Numbered from the stretch's first letter, positions 25,101-38,454 are shown. The stretch: DNA of 64,000 nucleotides from Coturnix japonica (GCF_001577835.2 NC_029529.1:6884157-6948156), one strand, 5' to 3'. Numbers and translations are program-made. The notes: generated by a model not told the origin, from the sequence alone.

Positions 25101-28100
25101 GCTGAGGGCAGTACTGTTCCTTCTCCACCCTTGATTTTATCACTGCAGAATAGAAGAACAAGCTCCTGTTTCCTCCTGTGAAACAGCAGTGTCTTTTTCT
25201 GGCATACAGATAAAGGATTAAAACATTGTGGCATCTTTGTGGGAACGTGCAGCTCTGTGTTGGAACAGTTATGCTCTCCCAGTGCTGAGCGAGGCAGCAG
25301 CAGGCTCAAGGCAGCCTGTGCTGAGCAGGGTCCTGCTGCACAGCCACCCAGGGACTGGCTGCTCTCCTCCTCCAGCTCAGCTCTTGATGCGAGGAGGTGA
25401 AGTGGGCAGAAGCAATAGTGTACCACAGGGCAGGTTCGAGATGGGTCTGATCTGGAACTTGCTTGGAACATGCATGTGTGTCTTTGACAGAGGTCTGTAA
25501 TCTGCTGTAAAAAGGGATGGTCCCTGAGGGAGACTGTGGACCCTGGAGTGAGCCTTAATTATTTTGGAGCCCCTTTGGTTGCTTCTTTTAGGAGTGAAAG
25601 AAACACTGTCTGACAGCTTTATAGCTCTCTGCCTTCTGAATTTCCTGAGCATGGGGCTCTGGACGGAGGTGTTTGTCATGCTTGTGTCTTTGAAATGATA
25701 CATTCTCCTTAGTGGACAATGCAAGTTTCTGTAGCTTGTAAGCCTGGGCTATTGGCACATAAGGAGTAAAAGGATTCTCAGAGGGCAGCATGGTATCAGA
25801 GATGCAATTTGAAGTATGCCAGTATTCCTTTTGTTCAGTTGCCTTTTCTGCTGCTGGTTTTCTTGTGAGGATAACTCTACTCAGAGCTTCGTTTGTTTTT
25901 TGTTCATTTCTAAGGGACTGTGGACTTTGAAAAGTGGAAGTAATTAACATGCACAGCAGCTATAGGTGAATTCTGCCTTGTTATTTTGAAAGGCATCACC
26001 GGGAACCCTGAAGCTTGATGAATGGCTGGAGGTAGTTGGGATTTGTGGATCAGTGCCAGTGTTGAGCCTTGGCCAGTGAAGAAGCAGTGGCTGCTGCCTT
26101 GGAATTTGGAAACTAATACCAGCTCATGCCTCTTTCTTGTAGCTTGCCCCAGATGATGCATGGCGATGCCCACACTGCAAGCAGTTACAGCAGGGTAGCA
26201 TTACACTGAGCCTCTGGACCTTACCTGATGTTCTCATCATACACCTCAAAAGGTTTAGGCAGGTAAGGATGTCTGCAGTGATGCTGGAGGACTGCTTGTT
26301 TAGCCACAGAGTGACCTGACAAGAGCACCTCTTCAGCAGCTCTGCTTGTTCCTGTGCATTTCTCTCCTGGCTTTTGTTTTCCCCAAGGATGCTGGCCTTG
26401 CTGTCACTGCAGTTCATGCTGTCCTCTCTTTGCACAGGAAGGAGACCGAAGGATGAAACTTCAAAACATGGTTAAATTTCCCTTGAGCGGTTTGGACATG
26501 ACCCCTCACGTTGTTAAGCGCAGTCAGAGCAGCTGGAGTCTGCCATCCCACTGGTCACCCTGGAGGCGACCTTATGGTCTCGGGAGGGATCCTGAGGACT
26601 ATATCTATGACCTGTACGCAGTCTGCAATCATCACGGCACCATGCAAGGGGGACACTATACAGGCAAGTTTCCTACAATATTATGCCCTTTCAGAAAGAA
26701 AACAGTTATCTTTTCTATTCTGTCTGTGGCTTCTTTCTCTTCTTTGACAAAATGACCTAACACAGCTCATAAGGGCTTGCTATTTAATACTGGAAGGGTA
26801 ACTTTTATGACTCCGGGAAATGGAACAATGGCTTTAGACCCTGTAGATCCTACTGTACATTCTTTTCTGCAAAATTTTCCCTTGGGAGTAATGTCACCAT
26901 GTTTCAAAAATGTTCTTTCTGACTTCTATAGTTGCAAGCAACTATTATATATAAAGTATTTGCACATAGCCTGTGTGCACAGCCCACATATGTATCCCTC
27001 TTTGCATTTTTCGATAGCTCTGTGATGGTTATAGGATCTGAATGGCTTCAGCACAGAAAATGTACGTGTTTGGTTTTGACTTCAGATGGATGCCTCTGGG
27101 CCACATTGTCTTGGGTGGGCTCAGGCAGGAGGAGATTCACTGATGGAAGCAGCCTGCCACAAATAACAGAACAAGAAATGACTGAAGCCACCCCAAGTGG
27201 CGTTCTGTTCTGAGCAGCAATACTGAGAAAAGGCCATCCTGAAATGTGAGCTGCTTGTTGCATTCTGGTCATCTCAGGCTTCCTTCTTGCTAGTCAGGCT
27301 GGAAGAGGATGTGTTACATGAATAAATCCATTCCTTTCATTCTCCTCTGAGTCCATCAGAGCACATAATTAAAGCACAACCTTATCATACAGCAAACGAG
27401 AGAGTAGTAGGAGTGAGGAAAGTAATGGTAATGTTTCTCTCAGCATATTGCAAAAACTCGGTTGATGGCCAGTGGTACTGCTTTGATGACAGTGATGTTC
27501 AGCAGCTCTCTGAAAATGAAGTCTGCAAGCAGACAGCGTATATTCTTTTCTACCAGAGACGCACAGCAATCCCATCGTGGTCTGCTAACAGCTCTGTGGC
27601 AGGTAAGCCCTGTTGGCTCTGTCAGGAAATGGTTATCATTTGTTCTGCATAGAACTGAATAATTTCTCTGCTCAGCTCTCTGACTCAGAGTTCACAGTGA
27701 GCTGGTATGAGTCCTCTGCTACGCATGGGAGACATGGGCAGCTTTCCACGTGTTCTGACCCCCCACCCTCTCTTGGCTAATTATGACAAGTGAGCTGTGG
27801 ACATGCGGGAGCCCCTTCTGCTGCCATGTGCTCAGAGCTGCCTGCATAGAAACCACTATGCTATAGCAATGGGCCTGGTTCATTTGCACTAGCAGTGCAG
27901 CTGGCAGCTGAATGTATTGGTTTGGAACCTGGGGTGAGCAGGGGGAGGTAAAGGTTTGGTGACTTGCCTTTGGGAAGAAAAGGATTTGCACAGTTTTCCT
28001 GTGGCAGCTCAAGGACTGTCCTCTGCCTGTATGCTGCGATGTTAATCCTTTTAATTCACAACATGCTGGGACAAGTATAATTATCTCTTTTGTTTGTGAC

Positions 28101-30477
28101 CATAACTATGTGTGAATAGAGATTTATCACTGTGGCTACGTGAGACAGTCCCAGAGCCTATTGAAGCTGGTGCAGTACATACCTGACGCTGATCTTCCTA
28201 GGGGTTCACGTGTTTTGCAGCTTCATGCTCCTGGCCTGATGTCTCTGCCCTGTTCCTTGCAGGCTCCACGAGCTCCTCACTCTGTGAGCACTGGGTTAGC
28301 CGTCTTCCTGGCAGCAAGCAGCCCAGCATTGCTTCTGCAGCCTCATCACGGCGTACGTCTCTGGCTTCGCTCTCAGAATCAGTGGAGCTGACTGGAGAAA
28401 GGAGTGAGGATGACGGTGTGTATCAATGCTGAGGTGCACAGGGAGGGTGACCTGGGTCAAGAAAAGAAAAACTCTCAGGCTGCCAGTCTTTCAATTCCAA
28501 GTTGCCTATAGGGGACAGTTCCATTAGCAGCTGGGGGGAGGTGAGCACATGTTGAATCCTTTAGCTTTTGTGCAAGACAATTGTGCCTGAAGCAGGCATG
28601 AAGAGACAGGTGTGTGGTGTAGGTGTCTCTGTCTGACTCTTTTAGGGAATGGTTTTAAAGAGGGGAGATTTAGGAAAGAATTTCTTTCCAACATCTAATC
28701 TCAGAGGTAGCAGCCCAGAGCTGTTGGTGCCCCACCCCTGGAGGTGCCCAACACCATGGATGGAGATCTGGGCAGCCTGAGTTGGTGGAGGGTAACCAGC
28801 CAGTGGCTGGCTGAGGGGACTTTAATGTTTCTTCCAACTCAACCATTCTGTGAAGCTGCATTTGTGGATGGGTGACATAAACTGACTGCAGGCTTGGCTT
28901 TAGTACTGATGGCATTGCTTGCTTGCTCTGCAGGAGGTTTTTCAACTCGGCCCTTTGTAAGAAGTGTCCAGCGACAGAGCTTGTCATCCAGATCTTCTGT
29001 CACCAGCCCACTGGCTGTGAGTGAGAACGGTGTCAGACCCTCGTGGTCACTCTCTGCAAAACTGCAGATGCGCTCCAACTCTCCGTCGCGCTTCTCTGGA
29101 GATTCCCCTGTACACACTTCTGCTTCCACCCTGGAGAAGATCGGGGAGGCTGCTGATGATAAAGTCTCCACCTCTTGCTTTGGCAGCTTGAGGAATCTCT
29201 CTAGCAGCTACCTGGAGCCCTGTGATGGTGGCCGGAGAGAGCACAAGGCGGCTCGCAGGGCCCCCTTAGCTGTCATGGAAGGGGCATTCAGGGAAGAGCC
29301 TGTTGTAAGGACGTCGAGCTCAGATCTTTCAGATGGGCTTGGTAAGAGTTCTGAACAGCCAGACAGGAACCACCCTGCTTTGGACCCTTTTGATAACAAC
29401 AATCAAATCGCCTTTGTTGATCAGAGTGATTCTGTGGATAGCTCTCCAGTCAAGGAGGTGAAAGCCCCCAGTGGGACAGGACTGGCTCCAGAGAAAGCAG
29501 AGGGAACCCCAAAGAAGGCTCACAGCTCCAAGGGAGCTTCTGAGGGAGACAGAAGTTTGAGGAAAGGAAGGACAGTCTTATCTACCCAAGAGTCTAAAGT
29601 GTCTCGCTCTTCTCCTCCTCCCCTCAAGAGTTCCCAGAAGGTTTCCCGGTCGAGGAGTAAGACCGATGCCTCTAGGGCCGCTGGGCGACATGGGTCTCCT
29701 GCACCCACCCAGGCTAGGAAAGACCATAGCACCAAGTCTGCTGAGGCGGCTGTCCCATTGACTCAACAGAAACAAAAGTCAGGTTCCTCTCCATCCTCCA
29801 CAGCTGCCAAGAAGGCCACATCAGGCTCATTGACTAAGGGCTCTTCTGCTGGGAAGAGCCGGACTTCAGAGCGAAGCCTCAGCAGGGAGGGCTCTAAAGT
29901 AAGCCTGGGGTCGGATAAAACGAGTGTTACCAGCAGTTCAAGAACAAGTTCCCCACGGATCAGCCACTCCAGGAGTGACAGCAGAGCAGTAGACAGCAAG
30001 CACATGCGGAGCTCCTCCATGGCAAACCTGCGGTCTCCAAATGTTGGTATGCGTTCTGGTTTGAAGAGAGACAGCAAATCAGAAGAGAAAGGATTGTCTT
30101 TCTTCAAATCAGCCTTAAGGCAGAAGGAGACCCGTAGGTCAGCTGACCTGGGAAAGACGACGATGCTCTCGAAAAAGGCAGCGGGTGGCAGCTCCAAATC
30201 AGCCAGCAAAAACGTGCTGGAGGACAAATCTGAGAAGGGTGGTGTCCCACCAGCCTCTCAAACCAATGCCAACGTTACTGCAAAAGAAAAACTTGTCCCA
30301 AAAGATGCCGCACCCAACAAACATTCTCTGCTATCCAGCCGCAAGTCCAAGTCTTCCCTGCTAGATCCCGGAGCTCGGTCTCCTCCTTCCAGTGGCAAGC
30401 AAGCTGCAGACAAGCCACTGAAAAGGTTACCTTCCAGCATGCAGGTGTCTGTACGGCCTTCTATGGAACCTCAGTGA
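13162..30477 (+). CDS. USP31: Ubiquitin carboxyl-terminal hydrolase 31
   Basis: Cysteine-protease deubiquitinase of the USP family. Coding exons: 13162-13746, 19011-19148, 19599-19687, 20758-20850, 20983-21118, 21611-21755, 22535-22718, 22975-23086, 23646-23740, 24229-24306, 24787-24916, 26143-26262, 26438-26663, 27444-27602, 28263-28415, 28934-30477. Frame is kept throughout, giving 1328 residues (human about 1352). The N terminus is low-complexity Pro/Ser/Ala. The Cys box GLRNHGNTCFMN places the catalytic Cys at residue 130; the His box GGHYTAYCKN places His at 708, followed by FDDSDV. CPHC pairs in exons 4 and 12 look like the USP zinc ribbon. The last exon encodes a Ser/Lys-rich, probably disordered tail of over 500 residues that stays strikingly like human. 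The start matches the vertebrate MSxV...KEKRSFSKRLFR N terminus. The intron after exon 13 uses a GC donor. Confidence 0.97.
13747..19010 (+). other. USP31: USP31 intron 1
   Basis: A 5.3 kb intron, the largest of the gene. Its first 200 bp lie in the CpG island. No further exon, repeat family or RNA gene was recognised; most open frames are short and unlike known proteins. Confidence 0.8.
26664..27443 (+). other. USP31: GC-AG intron of USP31
   Basis: The exon before it ends at ...TAT ACA G and the next bases are GCAAGT; no GT donor keeps the frame. The acceptor is TCTCAG before CATATTGC. Joining gives G+CA (Ala) and the expected HYTAYCKN sequence of the His box. CAG|GCAAGT is the strong consensus known for GC donors. 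Confidence 0.9.
28644..28856 (+). mobile_element. CR1 LINE fragment in USP31 intron 15
   Basis: A divergent CR1 3' region: a GGTTTTAAAGAGGGGAGATT-like stretch, then CCCTGGAGGTGCCCAAC, GATCTGGGCAGCCTGA and a TTCTTCCAACTCAACCATTC end. It stops about 80 bp before the last coding exon, is in sense orientation, and is old and inactive. Confidence 0.75.
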
Positions 30478-33400
30478 AATGCTGCAATCCAGGTGTCTTT
30501 TCTGCTGAGAAGCTAATTTATTCTGAGCTCTTTTTTGTTTTGTTTTGTTTTGTTCATGTGCCTAATGTATGTTTTGAGGAGAAGTTAACTGCAAGTTGTT
30601 AAAGCGCCTTTTGATTCTGCCATCAAACCAAATAGCCACAGGCAGCCAGCACTGATGCAAGTAGGCTGGAGTCATCGTCAAACGTGAACGCAGCTGTCCC
30701 ATAGCACTTGTACAGGAGTCTCTCTGTAGAAAATGCAGCAACTTTTTTCAGGCTCTAAGTCTGAAACCCAGTTGTACTGACACTGGCGTGCTTTGTAGGA
30801 CTGTGAACTGATATTCCTTAGGTCATGTTCTGAGCAGGTTGTTTCCACGTTGGATTGCAGCCTTGTTCTGTGCTGGGAGGATGAGAAGGAAACCGGACAG
30901 GAGAGACTGCCGCTGCTTACGCTCTCTCTCAGCCCTTTCTCCCTACTCCCTTCCATTTTCAAGCTTTCTAAAGGGCAATATCTCAAACACTAATGTTGTT
31001 TCTCAGGTATATACTCAGCCAGTATAGGAGGGACTAGCATTAGTGGATGGACAGAAAGGTACCTGTGTGTCTGCCTATATATGTCTTTGTAATAGATACG
31101 ATTCTTGCATTCCAACAGCAGAAAGATTTCTTTCATAAAATGTAATCTGCTTTCTTTTTTTCTGTTATTGCTGTGTCTGTGGAGAGTTTTACTTTCTCCA
31201 TACCTAAGACAACCTCTGGCCTGTCCTCTTTAATTGTTTTCTATCTTCCAAAATCCTATACTAAATGATGGAAGCCACTGAGCAGCAGCTGGTCACCGGC
31301 TTGTACCTGTGAGAGTACAGGGTGGAGGTTGTTACAGTGCCATGGGAGACAGCTGTCTTAGTGTCTGAATGGCAGTGGTGCCGTACAGAACACCACTGTA
31401 CCTCCTGAGAAGAAGCTTCTGTGCTTAGATGCTTAATTGTAGCGTGAACGTGGCATCCGCTGTTTATAGGAGTAATACTTAAATAAGCAAAGCGTTGTCT
31501 CACCTTCTTTGCCTGCTCTGAGCGTGCCCTGAACAAGCTGTCCCGTGTGGGCTGCAGGTGCCTGAGTGCTGAGGAGGAGCAGCCGTGCTGCAGAGCTCTG
31601 CTGCGCTCCTCCCTGCCTGGCACTGGGGTGAAGCACTGCTGGGCCTTGTGGTCACGGTGGGCTCTGTCAGGGGTAAAGCACTGCATTTGTGATGTCCTTG
31701 TTTACATGCCCTTCTGAAAGGGGAGAGTCCTCACACTCTAGGAGGTGGATTCTTCAAGTCCTTTTATATATGTGTGGTATAACCTTTTTTTCTTTTCTTT
31801 TTTTTTTTTTGGGTAATTGAATGAGTTTTTATTAATGCTCTGCATATCCTTTATGTACAGCAGCAGCCTGTTGTTTGCTTGTCTGCCTCATAGGGCAAAG
31901 CTTCTCCAGGCTGAGCTGTGGGCAGCCCTGCTGGCACATCTCTGTTGGCACTGCGGTGAGTGGCCCTCAAAACCAGCACTTCTTTCAGCTGGCCTCTTCC
32001 ACCTGCACTCTGAGCTGCTGTTGGGTCCCTGCAAGGAGCCTCACCTCGGGCTATTGGGAACATGGCTGCTCCCTGATCCCCTGCCATGAGCCCACCTGCA
32101 GCACAGCCTCTGCTCCATCCCAGCTGTGCTCTGCAGGGCCTACCTTTGTGCAGCACAGAAGCAATGCCAGTGGCCTGCGTGTTTATACAACGTGTTGGAC
32201 TCTGTGCCCTGGACTGTTTTTAAGCCTAAACACAGCTGTCTTGATCTATTTCTTCTCCCTTGCATTGTTTCCTTCTCATTTAGTACAGCAACAAGAAGCA
32301 ATGATTGCATTACTTGCTTCTTCTGTGTATAACTGGGATTATTCTTGGATTACTTTTTGTTGTATCCAGCAGATCAGATAGGACTTGCTTCACATTGTGG
32401 TACTTAAATTACTCCCTGTAATGTCAATATTGAAGTATTTAAGATTTTATCTGTATTAAGATCTCGCACCGTGTTGGCTCTTCTCTTGTAACAACTCCTC
32501 TAGCAAGAATGTAATTCCAGAAGCTACTGCTAACTTGGTTTGATATCTTTTAATAAGACAGAGCCTAGTTTTCTGTGCACTTCATCATGGGACGTTTGTG
32601 AGAGGTTATGTTTATCAAGTGACGTTTTTCATGTCATCCATCTTTCACTGGGGAAGTTGAAACTGGGAGCTGGTTGTGTGGTTTTTGAGGTATCTTCTGC
32701 TGATGCCTGTGCTGAAGGAAACTTGAAGCCATGTCCAAGCTGGTGTTCTGCTGAGTGCCGGTTAGTATGTCTGTATTTGGGGCACGAGAGCGGTCATGAG
32801 AGCTGCCAGTTGGACAAAGAGAGGTCGTGGTGCCAAGCGTTCCTGTAGCTGAGGTTAGAAACAGTCCAATCTCTGCACTGCTGTGAGAAGTCATCCAGCT
32901 CTTCTCTCTGTGCTTACCGTATTTCCTGATGGCAGTCGCTGCCAGCTCCAGCACTGGTTGCTCTCTGCACGCTGCCTGTTTGGATCTCTGCCTGTCCCTT
33001 TGGAAACAAGCTGTAGTGCACAGAGTCATTGTGCTATGAACAAGTATAGGGTGGGCTGAGTAGCTGATGCTGACAGTGCCCTCTCCTTCCCATTGATCTG
33101 TTGTCTTAGAGCACGTTTTTCTGGCTCAGGAGGGCTTGACTTTGGCTGTCCTCAAGCAAAGTGCTTTGATGTAGCAGGGTGTGCTGTAGTTCTTGTTGAA
33201 TATAAGGCACACATCAGGGACAACGTGCAAAGCTTGGCTGTACAGGACCTGGAAGATACAGGACCTGGAAGATTCAGTCCCTGCTTTCTTGGCTGTGTCG
33301 ATTCAGTAACAACAGCAGTTTGGGAAGTAGCTGCCTGCTGCCACTGCATCCTCTGCTCCTCAGTGTCACAGATCCCCAACAGCGTGGGAGCTTCCTCACA

Positions 33401-35565
33401 TAGGAGAGGGCTGAGGGATGTGAGCCCAGGAAGCAGCAGTGTTCCCAATGGGTGTAGAACCACGCCTGATTGCTGTTAAAACCATGGTTGCACCAGTGGT
33501 GGAGGGTAAACCTCTGCCCAGTGCCAGAGCTCTGCTGGAGTCACCTACAGAAGTTATTTTTTACCCTTTTTGGGCTTTGTCTTTTGGATCGTGTTTAGTA
33601 GTGTACAAAATTATAAGCACATTTTTGACGATGATGTGTATTGAAGGGGCACCTTTTATTTGTATTAATCGCATTTGATAGACAATTTGGTGCCTGCAGT
33701 TCTCGGTAAACTGTAAATGTCTCACTTTGGGTGTATAAATTGTTAACCCTTTGGAACTTATCAAAAATGGCTAAGTTAAAAAACAAGCAAACAAAAATGC
33801 TTAGGATAGAAAATTAGCAGCTTAATGACAACACACTTATTCCACTGCAAGTGCCCTCATCCTTCCTAGCTGCAGAGTTGTTTGCTTTCCAAAGCTGAAA
33901 CTTGAGCATGGTCAACCATTTTTTCTCAGTAACAAAGGCAGTTTTGCATGGCAGTTCTCTTGCTGTACTCAAATGCATGCACTTATTATCTATGCAAGCA
34001 TCTAATATGAACCACAGTCTGTGCTTTCAGTACCCAGAGCTGCTCGGTGGGCACCAGAGCATGCTTTGACTCTGTGCTTCTGTTCCTTGGTGCAGCGCCA
34101 TGTTGGCACATAGGAGCATGTACCTGGTTTCCTGCTTTATTTGCACATCTTTGATTCTTTCCTTTGCAGAATTCGGGATAACTGACAAGGCTGGAGTGCA
34201 GCGTAATATCAAAGGAATTTGAGATGTTGAAATGAGAACAAACTGGTTTTCTGTATTGTATTGTTTTCCTTTATTCCTTTTCTTTTCCTTTTTTTTTTTT
34301 TTTTTTTCTTTGTGTGATTTTTTTGGGGGGTTTTCTTTTGTTTGTTTGTTTTAAAACAGGGCAATCCTGGTCAGCGTACTATATGTAGCCTGCTGCTTTG
34401 TGTACCTTTGCTGACACACTCTGGGTGGTGAGAAGGGGCTGTGGGGCAGAGCCGTGCCCCCCCCCATGGGCCGTGCCCAGGGCTCAGCCATTGTAGAGAG
34501 GGGTGGGAAGTGACATTCCAATTGGTTTTGCTGTCATCTTTCTTTCTATCTTTGTCATTGCCTCCTGATCAGAAACAATTTGGCGGCATCCAACGTTACC
34601 TGTGGAGGGAACTGAAATTTAGTTTTAATCTGTGGTGAGATGAAAGCACTACTACGTGGTTTCCTTAACAAAAGCACCATGAAGCATCTACTATTAGGAG
34701 CTTTACTTTGTCAAATAAAGGTACGTGAAGACTTGCACAGTATCTATCTTAGGCCTAAAGGTTTAGGAAGTCTTCTGTTTATTTCAAGGCGATAGCACTC
34801 AGTTTATCTGCAGATAGTGGTTTCTTTATTTTAAAGACACAGATTAAAACTAAGTGTAAACACCAATCCTGTTTCACTCTAGGCCCTGCAGCACAGCGTG
34901 CTGCCAGAAGGTTAGCGTTAGTGTTGTATGGCATTAGTGCAGTGCAATAAGCAAATATTCTTTTAGGTGCTACATTGCCTTGGGTAGGGTGACACAAGGG
35001 AATACAGGCTACAAGCGGCTACATTATTTTCTTGTGGCCTTCCAAGTATTAATTTGTACAGATTTGCTCACCAACTGTGCCTCACCATTGGTTAAAATTG
35101 AATTTTAAGTCCTGTTACAAATGTAGTTTCTCCTCTGGGACGCAGCGTCAGATTTTACACTGGAATATCTTATGGTTCTGAACTGCATGTCACATCACTG
35201 TACGCCGATCCTGGGACGTGGGGTTTGCCCACACCTTTGATATTCTCTTCTGTATTTTAATGTTTTTGAACTGTACAGCAATCTGGAGAGCAGGCTGTCT
35301 TTACTTGGGATTGAACATTGTACCATAAATTTTAAATTATTTGAGGACAAGTGCATGAGACTGTGTCAATGCCTTTTATTATTTATTTGTATGTTTTATT
35401 ATTCGAGGTGTATGCACTTTTAATATGCAGAATTTCTATTTTTGTGTTGAAAAATCATTTTCTTTCAGAAAGAAGAGTGGGAATATGAGGAATTGGAATT
35501 CAGTGGAAAAAAAAAAAGGGGGGGGGGAAATGTAATAAAATACAATAAATTTATTACTAGGCCTC
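30478..35565 (+). other. USP31: USP31 3' UTR (inferred) and poly(A) signals
   Basis: No coding exon follows the stop for over 5 kb. A strong end signal lies at 35534-35549, where two AATAAA hexamers (35534-35539 and 35544-35549) follow an A-rich tract. An earlier AATAAA at 34714-34719 could give a shorter form. The region holds TTTTG repeats (about 30532-30555), several U-rich stretches (31788-31812, 34280-34350) and AU-rich DNA, as in long regulatory 3' UTRs. Human USP31 also has a multi-kilobase 3' UTR as I recall. The extent is inferred. Confidence 0.65.
33242..33273 (+). repeat. Perfect 16-bp tandem duplication in the USP31 3' UTR
   Basis: ACAGGACCTGGAAGAT occurs twice back to back with no mismatch, which points to a recent duplication. 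Confidence 0.9.
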
Positions 35566-37384
35566 CTGCATGAGCGAGTGTTTTTCAGTCCACTCTGGCT
35601 GTCCCTCAGCATTGTCCTTTGGGGTTGGGGCAGCCCTGCACCCTGTGTCCTTGGGACATGCCTTGCTCCTAAACCGTGCTGCTTTCAGCCTGTAGTTGCA
35701 CAACACTGCATGGGGTACAGCAGCCCCAGCTCTGCACAGTGCTGGCATCATCCTGAGGGCTGCTGAGCACCGTGGGGATGGAGCCCAGCATGGATTCTAG
35801 TGCACAGAGGCCGTATGTTACACCAGCTGTTTGCTAGTGTAAAGGATCTGGGCTTATATTAGTTATTAGGGAGCATAATTACTTGTATGGAAATGGGGCT
35901 GACAGATGTCATACCAAATCGTGGGGTCATCACTTATTTATAGGTGATTACATTAAACAGATATTAATATTGCCGAGGGCTTTGCAGGATTAGAGTTAAT
36001 ATATTTTTGTTTATTATATTTGCTGATATTTCTCCAATCCCGAAGGCTTTTTGTGGCCACTTATTAAACAGGGAGACTGCATTTCCCTTCATCTTGCTGG
36101 GAGGTTGGTGGGGGCAACTGGAAAATATGTGAGAACTCAGAGCTTCAAGTGAATCAATTTTATTGCTCCTTGTTTATGAGGAGTTGAGAAATGAGGTGGG
36201 CAGGTGAGGGTTCTGTGCCTGTTATGGGTGGTTTTGACCCTGGGCTGGGCTTGAGCTGTGCTGGGGAGGGTGAGCATTGCATAGGATCCTGGTGCTGGGT
36301 ACAGCCCTGTGCCTGAGGGCTGGTGGCCCCATGGCCTGGCCCCAAAGTCTGCAGGGCCTGAGCAAGCTGGGGTGCAACCCCATAGCATGCAAGCTGCATT
36401 GCACCCTGTGTTCTGCACTGCTGCCTCTAAGCTGAGTGACACCAAGAATTGGAGGCTGTTGATAAATTATAAGGTATTAGGCACTGTCATCACTACCTCT
36501 GGACTCTTAAATTTTGTTCTAATTAGAGCATTGCTTTTCCTTCCTCAGCACTTTCTCCCCTCTGCTGCATATCGATCTGCTCGCTGTGGGGATCTGACCA
36601 ACTGTTGACAATTTATGATAACATAAACCTGGTCCCTCTTACAGCAAAAACAGCTTTTAATAAACCTGCTGACACTGCCTCGCTGTCGGTCTGACCCGGT
36701 TAGTGACTGGACTTGGCAGTGAGGGATCGGTACCATGGATGTTCTGTGCATGGGGACTGCTCAGCTGTCATCATATTTTGTAACCACACCTTTAACTGAT
36801 GGAAATTGGTGTGTCTGAGAGTGAGCTGCCGAAACTGGAGCTGGACTTGGACACCTTTTCTACATTAGTTTTGTCCAGTGCAAAAAGAACAGCATGCCTG
36901 GTGTAACGACAGGAGTTCCTTAACAAAGGAATGCAATAGGAGAGGCTGTACATTAGTTACCATTGAGTCTGAGCCGAGCTGTGATGAATTGATCCACCCT
37001 CATGGTATCGAGTGCTTTGCAAACTATTCATCAGCCCCACGACAAATACCTCTGCCAGCCCTCGCTGACGTCCTATTTTAAACACCTCTTCCAGGGCACC
37101 AGCACGGAGCGGTGCCTGCCTGGGAAGCAGGGCCTTATCATTATTTAATGCGCTGCAGTCCTTGGGCTTATAGAATATTTATAACGATGCCGGTATTTAC
37201 CAAACAAGTGCTGTTTGCAGGATCCCCTGAGTGTGTGTGTGGGATCCCAATGGGCAGTGCAGCCCATAGCCAGGAGCTGCCTGCCCTGCTCTGCCCTCCC
37301 GCCTGGCTGGAAGTGCCTGCTGTGCCATCCACCTCTATCAGCTTGTTCTTTGGGGTGTCACAAACGCTGCAACATCTGCTCTCT

Positions 37385-37940
37385 CCGCCGTTTGCTTCCG
37401 TCTAATTCTTTTTTTATTGAAATGAGTTTAAATTGTCTGAGAATATATTAGATTACTCTCTCCCCGAGGTTAGCGCGCTTGTATGATGTGGGTAAGTGCG
37501 CGGTTAGCAGCGCTCGCTCCCTTTTTTAATCTACCAGAAGCTGCTCCCTGGAGAACTGGCGCGCTTCCTAACGACCTTAATGAGTTTCCATAGCTGAGGT
37601 CAGATTATCTCGAAGGGCGGTAATGGCAGGGCAGGAGGTGGCTCTCTGCACTGCTGTGAGTCTCTGATAGCTTTGTACTCCAGCCTGTAAATAAAGCAGA
37701 ATTTGATAGCTCTGCCTGGATCCACCGTGAATACATTTTCCCCTTTAATAGACAGAAGCGTGTGTGTTGTAAAGCAATTCATGAAGACCATATGACAATC
37801 TCGGAGCATTTTAATATTTTGCAAATGATTTATCATAGGTAATGAGCAGATGATACACTCCACTTCAAGGGTATGGATTATCCATTAAAGTCCCCACGCA
37901 GGAGACATCTGTAGGTGACGTACCGCTAACAGAAAGCTGA
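37385..37940. promoter_or_regulatory. Candidate conserved non-coding element
   Basis: High-complexity, non-repetitive DNA unlike its neighbours: AT-rich segments with homeodomain-like cores, CpGs kept in otherwise AT-rich sequence (GTTAGCGCGC, CTGGCGCGCTTCC), a CATATG E-box and a POU-like TTTGCAAAT. These traits fit an enhancer, but nothing proves conservation or function. Confidence 0.35.
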
Positions 37941-38454
37941 AAGCACAACTTCTCTTTTGTTTCCTGGGAGAGGTCAGCAGCTCATGAGGCCTCTCCCCTC
38001 CTCCTGTATGTTGGTAAACATCCCCTGGGTTTGGGCATGGTGCTGTGTGGTCCTGCTCCTCTCCTTGTTCTGCCTTTGGGGGCTTCAGAACGTTGAGCTG
38101 GAGCTTAGTGCTTGGCTAAGGGCTGAGTGCGGCACTGATTCACTGCTGGACCAGTGCACGGTCTCTGATAGCACCTCTCCAGGGCTGTCTGTGCTCTGAG
38201 CCCTTTGAGAGAAGTCTGCTTGCTTATTTTTACCTGAAGTGGTCCATGTGCGGGGGCTGTTTGCATTGCAGGGCCACCATGTGGGCCATGGCAATGGGCA
38301 ATGGCCCGGAGCTGCCCCAGTGCTGCAAGGTGAGCTGAAGCAGCCCAGGATGCACAGTGCAGATGTGCATGTGTGAGTGCATGCAGCAGATGTGTGCGTG
38401 TGCAATGGAGTGAGTGCAGCACAGCGTGGCATGGTGTGGAGCAGTGTGGTATAA

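Noticed and set aside
26664-26669. GC donor as a sequencing error
   Set aside because: The site fits the strong GC-donor consensus CAG|GCAAGT and the frame is exact, so a true GC-AG intron is the simpler reading.
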